DNA from: Ahaetulla prasina
Taxonomy: Eukaryota > Chordata > Lepidosauria > Squamata > Colubridae
Direction: 5' to 3'
Length of the DNA stretch: 64,000 nt
Assembly: GCF_028640845.1 (NCBI RefSeq)
Contig: NC_080542.1
Span: forward strand, 150,318,179-150,382,178
The notes beneath the pieces were generated by a model. The model was not told where the DNA came from and ran no database searches. It saw only the letters and a list, made by a program, of their open reading frames with translations. Shown piece after piece: positions 9,373 to 18,604 of the stretch; the first letter of the stretch is position 1, and every line of letters starts with the position of its first letter. The translations under genes and the position numbers were made by a program.

Positions 9373-9817
9373 CTACCCTAATGGGAGGTGGTCTTCATTC
9401 CAGGTTCCAAAATGAGGAGGGGCTGCCTCAGATGACAGGCAGGCCGACCTGAGGATCAAGGAGCATGGGTCCTCCCTACCCCTCCTGCTCGGAAGGGGGG
9501 GGAAAGGCGAGTGGGGACCCTTCCCCACCACAACTGGCCTTCCTGGGCCTCAACTACCCCCTGGCAACCTCCCCCCCCCCCAATATCCCTGCCAGGAAGT
9601 TTTCTTTGAGGTCAGCACTAAAGGAAACGCCACCCCACCCCACCCACCCCGTTGGGCGGGAAGGAGGAGGAGGAAGGGTTGGGGGGGGTCCCTGTGAGGG
9701 GATTGAGCCCCCCCCCTCGCAGGGGAATTGTGTGGGGGCATTCCCAAGCATGTCTGAGCCCTGGTTCCGCTGGAGTTCAACCATAGCTGATTTTAGCCTT
9801 TGGGGGAGCCCCCTGCT
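9373..9817. other. Unassigned G/C-run-rich intron
   Basis: Alternating poly-G and poly-C runs (9490-9500, 9571-9580, 9680-9688, 9708-9716). No repeat family or exon was recognised. Confidence 0.4.
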
Positions 9818-9827
9818 CCCCTGTGGG

Positions 9828-10702
9828 GTTTTTTTTTTTAAACTATTTTTTATTAAGCTTTTGACTTTTAAAAACAGAATAAGGAAAAAGACAAAGTCAA
9901 AAACACACTAAAAAACATGACAAACGTAACATTACATTATATATTATTTTACAGCTTTCTGTACCAACATAGATATACATTCTCTATTTTTGTTCAATCG
10001 TTCGTCTAAGTACTTACATTTACATTATATTTATTTACATGATCATTACTGTCAAATTGACAGCATAATTTACGATTCCTAATTTTGACCCTATTAGTTT
10101 AACATTACAAATTATTGTTTTGATTCCTTTTTTCTAACTATTCATATAGTTTGTTCCACACTCTGTAATAATTCGACTCTTCCCTTTCCATAATTTCCAG
10201 TGTCATTTTATCCATTTCTGCTCATTGTAAAAATTTTTGAATTACTATTTCCTCTATTGGTACGTTATTTTGTTTCCACCCATACGCAACGATAATCCTT
10301 GCTGCCGTTAAGATATGTAGTATTAGATATTGCGAAGATTTCTCTATTTTTGGGTTAATTATTCCTAATAAGAAAAGCTCCGGCTTAAATTCGATTTTTC
10401 GTAGTGTGATTTCCTCCAACCAATTTTTAATTTTATGCCAAAAAAATTTTTTTTTATCTTGGGGCACATCCACCACATGTGATAGTATGTGCCTAATCTG
10501 TAACCACATGTCCAACGTTTAGGTGATAAATTTGGGAACATTTTGGCCAGTCTTGCTGGTGGCCATTGATGGAACATTTTATACAGAGTTTATAGGCTAC
10601 TGCCATGGTTAATTTATAATTTCTGTCCCATAATTTGTCCCACTTTTCTAATTCTATATTATGCTCGAAATTTTTTGCCCAACAGATCATAGTTTCTTTT
10701 AC
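9828..10702 (-). mobile_element. 5'-truncated L1 LINE with 10-bp target duplication
   Basis: The minus strand encodes the C-terminal end of an L1 ORF2: WAKNFEHNIELEKWDKLWD, then NYKLTMAVAYKLC with broken frame, a zinc-knuckle-like CPQDKKKFFWHKIKNW segment and a 3' untranslated region ending in poly(A) (T-run at 9829-9839). The same family is present on the plus strand at 33057-34940. The direct repeat CCCCTGTGGG occurs at 9818-9827 and 10703-10712, immediately outside the element, so the insertion boundaries are secure. Confidence 0.85.
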
Positions 10703-10712
10703 CCCCTGTGGG

Positions 10713-11006
10713 TTAAGTCCCCTCTTGCACCCCTCCCCATGGATTTCAAGCCCACTCTCCCCCTTTCTGGGGTAACAGCTCCTCCCCTCCCCCGTGGGTT
10801 TAAAGCCTCCTCTGCCGCCGCCCCCCTACCAAAGCAACTCCGTGGGGTGGGCTTTTTTGCAATCCTGGCCCCCTAAAGGGAGACCCACTGCAGAAGTGGG
10901 ACGGGGGTGAGGGGGGAGTCTCCCTCCATCCAGCAAAGCCCCAAAGCCTCTTTAGGGGTCCCGATTCTGGAAAAATGCACGCCCCCTCCCCCCCGGGTCT
11001 CCAGAC
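10713..11006. other. Intron next to the candidate NOS3 first coding exon
   Basis: GC-rich with C-runs. No repeat or exon recognised; it precedes the donor at 11001-11006 in genomic order. Confidence 0.4.
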
Positions 11007-11116
11007 CTGCTTTTGCCGCCGGGGTCGCTCTCCTCCGAGGTGGAGGGCCGGTGCCGGGAGCAGAGGGTGCGCCCGCGGGCGCCGGGCTGCGCGGGACCCC
11101 CGGGCCAATTCCCCAT
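11007..11116 (-). CDS. NOS3: Candidate NOS3 first coding exon (Met-Gly-Asn start)
   Basis: On the minus strand, GCCATGGGG at 11116 opens a frame MGNWPGGPAQPGARGR, then TLCSRHRPSTSEESDPGGKS. Met-Gly-Asn is the N-terminus of eNOS, where Gly2 is myristoylated; Cys19 could serve as a palmitoylation site, although mammals have two such cysteines within a Gly-Leu repeat that is absent here. The proposed donor AGCAG/GTCTGG leaves two bases (AG) that join with C of the exon at 8591 to give Ser, so the frame continues as KSSLPAERPADPP. For: start motif, strong Kozak context, phase, GC-rich setting. Against: the donor is weak at +3 and the segment has little similarity to mammals beyond MGN. RNA evidence would decide. 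Confidence 0.58.
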
Positions 11117-11744
11117 GGCTCGGCTCTCTTCAACTCCTCACCGAATGGCAGGAAATCCTGCGTTTTCCTAGGGCCAGGAAAGGCGGGTGGGGAGGGGGCC
11201 CGGGGGAAGAGGAGGAGAACGAGGAGGGTCCGATCCTGCCCGATCCCAGAGGGGTCGGGGTACCCTCCGGGCATCTAGACGGGCCCCTGTGTCTTTCCCC
11301 CCTTCGTTCGTTTTGAGGGTCCCCAGAAGTTGGGTGGGGTGGGGAGGGGGAGGAAAAGGAGGAAGAAAGTCCGATCCTTCCTGCTGCTGAATGACACCCC
11401 CACAGGGGTCTGGGCGCCCTCATGGCATCATGACAGATCCTGCCACTTCCCCCTCCCTCGCCGGTGCCCGAGTGTGGTGGGGGGGCTCAGAGTGGCTGCC
11501 CACTAAGGCACGGCAAGGCTGGCGGGGTTGGCATGGGGGGGTCTCCAATGGCTCCGGGAACCCCAAACATCTACCCCACAGGGGCAGCACTGCTCTCAGG
11601 AGTGGGAATTGGGCGGTCTTTGGCCCGTCATAAAACCTCCCACCTCTCCCATCCCCATCTGTCCTGAATAAGGCCAGGCTTGGTTTGGGAGGGTCCTATG
11701 TTCGCACCCCCCACCCCCCACCCCCCACCCCGTCTTCCTGAGAG
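11117..11744. other. GC-rich flank upstream of the candidate NOS3 start
   Basis: Contains CpG-containing GC-rich sequence around 11010-11300 and may include the NOS3 5' untranslated region and promoter. I cannot locate a TATA box or a transcription start. 11707-11733 is a short CCCCCCA tandem. Confidence 0.35.
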
Positions 11745-12055
11745 AGACATATTGATGTAGGAGGTGGCAAGAATCACTAGATGACCTCTTAGATCCCTTC
11801 CAACTCTGTGATTCTATGATTCTGTAAGGGTCTCCTCCTTGGGCGAGGGGTGGGCCAGATGATCTCCAAGGTCCCTTCCAAATCTCTTACTCAATGAGGG
11901 TCTCCTGCTTGGGCAGGGGGTTGGACTAGATGGCCTCCATGGTCCCTTCCAAACCTCTTAATCTGTAAGGAACTTCTGCTTCAGTAGGGGGTTGAGCTAG
12001 ATGACCTCCAAGGTCTCTTCCAGCTCTGTTATTATATAATTCTGTAAGGGTTCCA
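11745..12055 (+). repeat. Tandem array of CR1 3'-tail units
   Basis: Four imperfect ~70-bp units, each with 'gattctgtaagggtctcc', 'ttgggcNaggggttgg', 'actagatgacctcc' and 'aaggtcccttccaa', follow one another head to tail. This is the CR1 3' end, normally present once per LINE copy. Confidence 0.75.
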
Positions 12056-12544
12056 ACACACACACACGCATACACACACCGCCTCCCTCTCAGAATCAGG
12101 ACGTGGAAATGAGGGGTTCTCTCCCATTATTCAGTGAACTGCTATGTGTGTTCGTTTGTGTCGTTGCGGTTTTTGTGGTGTTGCAGTTTTTGTGGCAAAG
12201 GAAGACAAAAGAACCTGTTGCCATTTGAGGAGGCAGGAAAGAAGGAGCCCATCCCCACCCCTCCCCACACCCTAATTTTTGAGTGGGGGAATCCATCTCT
12301 CCGTGGAGGGACCCTCGAAGCCCCCCCCCCTCCCCAGATCTTCAGCCTTGCCATAGGATCCGCCCAACACAACCAGAGGAGTTGTGTGTCGTTGTTCCAG
12401 AGTGTTGGAGACGGGAAGCCGCACCTCGCGTTTCCTTCCTCTGTCTTGGTTGCGTCCTGGCTGGGCCACGTGTGAGGCTCCACAGCTACAAGGCGTTACA
12501 CACCAACACAACTAGACGCCAAGAATTTTTTTCTCTAGATTTTG
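12056..12544. other. Unassigned intergenic sequence with a short CA repeat
   Basis: 12057-12081 is a short CA-rich repeat. The remainder (12090-12540) shows no family I recognise; it may be single copy. Confidence 0.4.
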
Positions 12545-13015
12545 TTTTGTCATCTCTAGATGACCTTCGAGGTCCCTTCACACTCTTGTGATTCTGTAAG
12601 GGTCTTGGGAAGGGGGTTGGATTAGATGACCTCCAAGGACTTTTCATTCTATGATTCTGTAAGGATCTTCTGCTTCAGCAGGGGGTTGGACTGGATGACC
12701 TTCGAGGTCCCTTACAAATTCTGTAAGGGTCCCCTGTTTGAGGAGGGGGTTGGAGTAGAAGACCTCCAAGGTACACCTTCCATCATTCTATGATTCTGTA
12801 AGGTTCTCCTGCTTGAACAGGGGTCAGCCTAGATGACCTCCAAGGTCCCTTCCAGCTCTAGGATTCTCTAAGGGTTTCCTGCTTGCGCAGGGGGGTTGGA
12901 CTAGATGACCTCCAAGGTCCCTTCCAGCTCTTCTAATTCCATAAGGGTCTCCTTTTTGAGGAGGGGGTTGGACTAGATGACCTTCCTTCCCACTCTGTGA
13001 TTGTGTGAGGGTCGG
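12545..13015 (+). repeat. Second tandem array of CR1 3'-tail units
   Basis: Six to seven head-to-tail ~65-70-bp units of the CR1 terminal sequence ('gattctgtaagg', 'ctcctgcttgagcaggggg', 'ttggactagatgacctcc'), in the same orientation as the array at 11745-12055. None is attached to CR1 coding sequence. Confidence 0.75.
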
Positions 13016-13163
13016 AGATCCCAGGGAACCAGGATGTTCCGCTCTCCGTCCCTTTGAGGAGGGAGGTGTGTGTCATGCGATGGGAAGCCAGCCAGCCGCT
13101 TCGTCACCTTGGAGTGGGGGGAGTCCCGAGGGGAGGGATGCCCTTCCTCTGTGATTCACCCAC

Positions 13164-13281
13164 CTTGTCCTCCCCATTCCCGAATTGCCGGACCCTGATG
13201 GTGTCCTTGAAGGAGATGTAGGTGGGTCCCTCCCCTTTTTTCCGGAAGGCTCCCACGAGTCTCTCCTTCCCCAGGAATTGA
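13164..13281 (-). CDS. Orphan exon candidate, gene not recognised
   Basis: A 118-bp minus-strand segment with a good acceptor (pyrimidine-rich 'cccttcctgtcag' ending at 13282) and donor (GACAAG/GTGGGTG). The frame read as QFLGKERLVGAFRKKGEG, then PTYISFKDTIRVRQFGNG and EDK is open through the exon, with a composition like real protein, and ends at a codon boundary. I do not recognise the family. In another frame the exon contains a strong-context ATG at 13177 (MGRT) that would be phase-compatible with the NOS3 exon at 8591, so it could also be an alternative 5' exon of NOS3. It lies outside every repeat I can define. Confidence 0.42.
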
Positions 13282-13561
13282 CTGACAGGAAGGGTGTTTC
13301 TCGCACTCGCCACTCAAACACACACACACACACAAACAAACAACTCAAAGTGACAATTGTCAAGGGCTTCCCCCCAAATGGGCGGGGACGCAGAAGTAAG
13401 AAAGAGGGGACTGGAATTTGGGGAGAGGGTGTATTTTGTCGGGAAGCATGGGCTGGGTTGCTCTGAGGATGCCTGGGGGTGGACTAGAAGACCTCTAAGT
13501 CCCTTCTGACCTCACAAGGGGCGTCTGCCTGTGGGGAACCCCAGAAACCCGGTCCGGAACC
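13282..13561. other. Unassigned intergenic sequence
   Basis: Holds a short CA/CAAA repeat (13315-13342) and a fragment of CR1 tail ('gggggtggactagaagacct' near 13476). Nothing else recognised. Confidence 0.4.
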
Positions 13562-14562
13562 GTTTATTATTTTATTTTATTTATTTAATCACATTTTTAA
13601 CCGCCCTATCTCCCGAGAGACTCAGGGCGGTTTACAGCCTGATAAAAAACACAAATATAAATACAAGATAAAACATCAATTAAAAAACTTATTAAATAAG
13701 GCCAAATATTAAAATTACAATAAAATTAATAAAACCCCATTAAAACCAAATTTAAAATTTAAAATTTAAAATTCTAGTCCAGTCCTGCGCAAATAAACAG
13801 ATGTGTCTTAAGCTCGCGGCGAAAGGTTCGAAGGTCAGGAAGTTGGCGAAGTCCTGGGGGAAGTTCGTTCCAGAGGATGGGAGCCCCCACAGAAAAGGCC
13901 CTTCCCCTGGGTGTCGCCAGTCGGCACTGCCTGGCTGACGGCACCCTAAGGAGTCCCTCCCTGTGAGAGCACACGGGTCGGTGGGAGGCAATCGGTGGCA
14001 GCAGACGGTCCCGTAGGTAACCCGGCCCTATGCCATGGAGCGCTTTGAAGATAGTTACCAAAACCTTGAAGCGCACCCGAAAGGCCACAGGTAGCCAGTG
14101 CAGTCTGCACAGGAGAAGTATCACATGAGAGCCACGAGGGGCTCCCTCTATCACCCGCGCAGCCGCATTCTGGACTAACTGGAGCCTCCGGGTGCTCTTC
14201 AGGGGGAGCCCCATGTAGAGAGCATTGCAGTAATCCAGACGAGATGTCACGAGAGCATGAGTGACCGTGCATAGGGCATCCCGGTCTAGGAAGGGGCGCA
14301 ACTGGCGAACCAGGCGAACCTGATAAAAAGCTTTCCTGGAGACGGCCGTCAGATGTTCTTCGAAAGACAGCCGTTCCATCCAGGAGAACACCCAAGTTGC
14401 GCACCCTTTCCATTGAGGCCAATGACTCGCCCGCAACTGTACCGGGGTGCCGGCATCCACAGCCACTCCGTCTTGGAGGGATTGAGCTTGAGCCTGTTTC
14501 TCCCCATCCAGACCCGTACGGCCTCCAGACACCGGGACAGCACTTCGATAGCTTCGTCTCTA
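13562..14562 (-). mobile_element. L2 LINE, 3' ~1 kb (5' truncated)
   Basis: Minus-strand 3' tail (TAAA-type repeat at 13562-13600, ccgccct/agggcgg hairpin arms) followed upstream by the C-terminal part of the reverse transcriptase ORF: LDYCNALYMGLPLKSTRRL, LQLVQNAAARVIEG, LHWLPVAFRVRFKVLV and RAFSVGAPILWNELPPGL. The frame is broken near 14350-14400. The catalytic RT motifs are missing because of truncation. Confidence 0.88.
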
Positions 14563-14565
14563 TAT

Positions 14566-14935
14566 CACGGGAGTCCTCGACTTACGACCCTAAATTTCCA
14601 AGCGGGACTGTCCTTAAATGGATTTTCCCCTGTTTTACACCTGTCCTTGTCCCAGTTGTTAAGCAAATCAGCGTCGTTGGGAAATCGGCCATACAGTCGT
14701 TAAGCGAATCGGGCTTCCTCCCCATTGGACTTGCTTGTCAGGAAGGTGGGTGAAGGAGATCGCAGGGGACACACACGGAATTCCACGACCGCCATAAATC
14801 GAAGTCGCATGCCTAGGGTCCGGATATGGACGGTGGGGACGTTGCATCAGTCATAAAGGTGAAAAACGGTCGTCGGACAGATTTGAAGGGCCATTGTCAC
14901 TTTGAAGTGTCACTAAATGAATAGTGGGGAGTGTT
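14566..14935. mobile_element. Tigger-like MITE joined to the L2 5' break
   Basis: Starts 'gggagtcctcgacttacgac' directly at the L2 truncation point and runs to 'gtcactaaatgaatagtgg'. Interior phrases ('gttaagcaaatcag', 'gtcgttaagcgaatc') are those of the family. The right terminus is degraded. Confidence 0.65.
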
Positions 14936-15079
14936 CCCACCTGTAGTAATTCTTAATAATATGTGAACTCTGGGTTGTTATAATCTCTTTTTAAATTTCT
15001 TTTACAATCGCTAAGCTGCCCGGGGCACCTTATAAGGGGGATGGGTGGCATAAAATTTATAAAATAAAAAATATTTAAC
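14936..15079. other. AT-rich spacer with an L2-like tail remnant
   Basis: 'gctgcccggggcaccttata' near 15015 and an AT-rich end suggest an old LINE or SINE tail. Not firmly assignable. Confidence 0.3.
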
Positions 15080-15296
15080 ATGAGATGAGATGAGATGAGA
15101 TGATGCAATATAATATAGTAATGTAATATAACAATCTAATCTAATTTAATCTAATCTAATCTAATGCCGGTATAATATAGTACGGTATACTATAGCAATC
15201 TTATAGAATAGAATGCTGAATAGAATAGAATATAGAAATGCAATATAATGTAATAGTAAAGTAATGTAATCTAATGTAAGAATAGAATATAGTAAT
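15080..15296. repeat. Degenerate AT-rich pentamer repeat (GAGAT / CTAAT / AATAG)
   Basis: Short runs of (GAGAT)n, (CTAAT)n and (AATAG)n alternate with 'gtataatatagtacggtat' and 'actatagcaatct'. The block from about 15170 to 15260 aligns with 23893-23985 although the two are 8.7 kb apart, so this is a dispersed composite unit and not only local slippage. Confidence 0.65.
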
Positions 15297-16202
15297 TATT
15301 TTATTTATTTATTTATTTTATTAGATTTTTATACCGCCCTTCTCCCGAAGGACTCAGGGCGGTGTACAGCCAATTTAAAACAATAACCATATACAATTAA
15401 AAACAGAAAATTAAAAGACATATTCTACAAACGGCCAAGAATTTAAAATGATAAACTTAAAAACCCTTAAAAATCGTATAAAAATTCCTACCCCAATTTA
15501 ATTAATATTTAAAATAGGAATTAAAAATTAAAAACTTTAAGCCAGTCCCGCTCGAATAAATAAATGAGTTTTCAGCTCACGGCGGAAGGTCTGAAGGTCA
15601 GGCAGTTGACGTAAACTAGGTGGGAGTTCGTTCCAGAGGGTAGGAGCTCCGACAGAGAAGGCCCTTCCCCTGGGGGCCGCCAGCCGACATTGCTTGGCGG
15701 ACGGCACCCTGAGAAGTCCCTCTCTGTGCGAGCGTACAGATCGGCGGGAGGCATGAGGTAACAGCAGGCGGTCCCGTAAGTACCCAGGCCCTAAGCCATG
15801 GAGCGCTTTAAAGGTGGTAACCAGAACCTTAAAGTGCACCCGAAAGACCACAGGTAGCCAGTGCAGTCTGTGCAGGAGCGGTGTTACATGGGAGCCACGT
15901 GAGGCTCCCTCTATCACCCGCGCAGCTGCATTCTGAACTAACTGAAGCCTCCGAGTGCACCTCAAGGGAAGCCCCATGTAGAGAGCATTGCAGTAATCCA
16001 GACGAGATGTCACGAGGGCATGAGTGACCGTGCATAAGGCATCCCGGTCAAGAAAGGGGCGCAACTGGCGAACCTGGTAAAAGGCTCTCCTGGAGACGGC
16101 CGTCAAATGATCTTCAAACGACAGCCGTCCATCCAGGAGAACACCCAAGTTGCGCACCCTTTCCATTGGGGCCAATGACTCGCCCCCAACAACCAGCTGT
16201 GG

Positions 16203-17738
16203 TTACAGCTGGCTGTACCGGGGTGCCGGCATCCACAGCCACTCCGTCTTGGAGGGATTGAGCTTGAGCCTGTTTCTCCCCATCCAGACCCGTATGGCTT
16301 CCAAGCACCGGGACAGCACTTCGACAGCTTCGTTGGGGTGGCCCGGGGTGGAAAAGTACAGCTGCGTGTCATCAGCGTACAGTTGGTATCTCACCCCAAA
16401 GCCACTGATGACCTCGCCCAGCGGCTTCATATAGATGTTGAACAGGAGAGGCGAGAGAATCGACCCCTGTGGCACCCCACAAGTGAGGCGCCTCGCGGTC
16501 GATCTCTGCCCCCCTGTCAACACCGTCTGCGTCCGGTCAGAGAGACAGGAGGAGAACCACCGATGAGCGGTGCCTTCCACTCCCAACCCCTCCAACCGGC
16601 GCAGCAAGATACCATAGTCGATGGTATCAAAAGCCGATGAGAGATCTAATAGGACCAGGGCAGAGGAACAACCCCTATCCCTGGCCCTCCAGAGGTCATC
16701 CACCAACGCGACCAAAGCTGTCTCCGTACTGTATCCGGACCGGAAGCCGGACTGGAACGGGTCTAGATAGACAGCTTCATCCAGGTATCGGGGTAGTTGC
16801 CATGCCACCACACTCTCTACGACCTTCGCAACAAAGCGAAGATTGGAGACTGGACGATAATTTCCCAAAATAGCTGAGTCCAGGGAAGGCTTCTTGAGGA
16901 GGGGTCTCACCACCGCCTCTTTCAAGGCGGCAGGGAAAACCCCTTCCAATAAAGAAGCATTGATAAGTCCCTGGAGCCAGCCTCGTGTCACCTCCTGTGT
17001 GGCCAGCACCAACCAGGAGGGACATGGGTCCAGTAAACATGTGGTGGCATGCAACCTCCCCAATAACCTGTTCACGTCCTCGAGAGCCACAGGGTCAAAC
17101 TCATCCCAAACGATCTCAACAAGACGTGTCTCCGTCCTCTCGCTTGAATCATCGCAATTTTGATCCAAACTGTCCCGAAGCTGAACGATTTTATCGTATA
17201 GATAACCACTAAACTCCTCAGCACATCCCTGCAAGAGGTCATCCCGTCCCTCCTGATGAAGGAGAGAACGGGTCACCCGAAACAGGGCGGCCGAGCAGTT
17301 ATCTGCCGACGGAATGAGGGTGGAAGCGTAAGAACGCTTCGCCTCCCTCAGTGCCACTAGGTAGGTCTTAGAATAAGACCTAACTAGTGTCCGGTCAGCC
17401 TCGGAACGGCTGGACCTCCAGGTACTCTCTAGGCATCTTCTCCGGCGTTTCATCTCTCTCAGCCCCTCAGAAAACCAAGGGGCCAGTTGAAATCTACACC
17501 GGGTCAGAGGCCGCAAAGGCACGACACGGTCCAAGGCCCCGGCCGCGGCCTGTTCCCAGGCCACAACTAGTTCTTCCGCCGTGCCGTGGGCCAGATCCTC
17601 AGGGAACGGCCCAAGCTCTGTCAGGAACCTCTCCGGGTCCATCAGCGCCTGGGACGGAACCAACATATTGGTTCCGTCTCCCTGCGGTGGAGAGTGACGG
17701 TCCGAAAGTCCAGGCGAAGGAGGAAATGATCTGACCAT
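16203..17738 (-). pseudogene. L2 reverse transcriptase ORF segment (YADD intact)
   Basis: About 511 codons covering the linker (LMDPERFLTELGPFPEDL) and all RT core blocks through YADDTQLYFSTPG and LKLNPSKTEWLWMPAP. The frame ends at the stop at 16203-16205, after which the same frame reopens as the C-terminal domain (15537-16175). The mutation is therefore one nonsense codon and not a deletion. Confidence 0.88.
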
Positions 17739-18445
17739 GACACAGGTTCTGTTACTAAATCTCTTAATTCCAGATCATTTCGCCACTGTCCAGAGATATA
17801 AATCAGGTCCAGTGTGCCTCTCCCACTGTGCGTAGGGCCATCAGTTACTTGAATCAGGTCCAAGGCCGTCATGGAAGTCTGGAACTCCCGAGCCACCGTT
17901 GATGCCAAGCCGGCCGACGGCAAGTTGAATTCACCCATGACCATAAGTCTGGGGATCTCAACCGCCACTCCGGCAAGCACCTCCAACAACTCGGGTAGGG
18001 CTGTAGTCACGCAGCAGGGAGCCAGGTACGTGATCAACAAACCCATCTGATTCCTATGGCCCCACTTCACAAGGAGGGATTCACAACCGGCTATCTGAGG
18101 TACAGTGGCCTCCCTCGGCTCTAGGCTTTCCCTAACAACAACCGCCACCCCACCCCCCCTACCTTGGGCCCTCGGTTGATGGAATGCTCGGAAACCCGGA
18201 GGGCATAGTTCAACCAGGGGAACACCCCCTTCCATGCCTAACCAGGTCTCCGTAATGCCCATAAAGTCCGCAGATTCCCCCTGAATAAGATCGCAAATCA
18301 GGGGGGCCTTATTAACCACGGACCGGGCATTACACAACATCAACCGAAGGCCCAGGCTCTGAGGATCTTGGCCGCCTGGGGAACGGGTAAAGACTGAGGG
18401 GCCGGAGCACGTAATCGCTTTTAAACAGCGAGTACGTGCTCCCAA
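17642..18445 (-). pseudogene. L2 endonuclease ORF segment of the 15.3-18.5 kb copy
   Basis: Open frame of about 267 codons containing MLCNARSVVNKAPLICDL, MGITETWLGMEG, VMGEFNLPSAG and WSDHFLLRLDF. These are the E-T-W, D-F/E-F-N and S-D-H blocks of APE-type endonucleases. In VMGEFN the usual Asp of GDFN is Glu, a change likely to matter since this Asp is catalytic. The frame is lost at the one-base deletion near 17645. Confidence 0.85.
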
Positions 18446-18470
18446 AAAACGATACGGCCCCTTGCTTCCG

Positions 18471-18496
18471 CCATAAATAAATGTTTGTTTGTTTGT

Positions 18497-18527
<31 letters not shown>

Positions 18528-18604
18528 TTTTGTCACAACAATATATGTAGGTACCATACAAAAAGATTATATAATATATAAACATATATATGAGTAAATA
18601 TAAA
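18471..18604 (-). mobile_element. L3-like LINE, 3' end segment (part 1 of split copy)
   Basis: A TTTA/TTTG-type tract (18481-18531), then 'ttttgtcacaacaatatatg'. The same terminus is seen at 51856 and 56815, where it leads into the same LINE. Here it is cut off at 18604 by the plus-strand L2 insertion and resumes at 21597. Confidence 0.75.

Larger units (their letters stand above)
15297..18470 (-). mobile_element. L2 LINE, nearly full length, endonuclease and RT
   Basis: From 18445 leftwards the minus strand encodes an APE-type endonuclease (MGITETWLG, VMGEFNLPS, the catalytic SDHFLLRLD) and then reverse transcriptase (ILGNYRPVSNL, SSAFDTIDYGILL, GVPQGSILSPLLFN, and the catalytic YADDTQLYFS), followed by the C-terminal domain (LDYCNALYMGLPL). 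Breaks: a one-base deletion near 17645 between endonuclease and RT, a stop codon at 16203-16205 after the RT core, and a 9-bp deletion in QVRQLRPF. The 3' end has the ccgccct hairpin and a TAAA-type tail at 15297-15325. Family: L2 clade, by the RT block sequence. Confidence 0.92.

Noticed and set aside
10800..11108. 102-codon minus-strand frame starting MARGSRAARR
   Set aside because: Lies in a different frame from the phase-compatible Met-Gly-Asn start at 11116 and has no similarity to NOS3.
11745..13015. CRISPR-like array of regularly spaced repeats
   Set aside because: The units are contiguous CR1 tails without distinct spacers, and the DNA is vertebrate.
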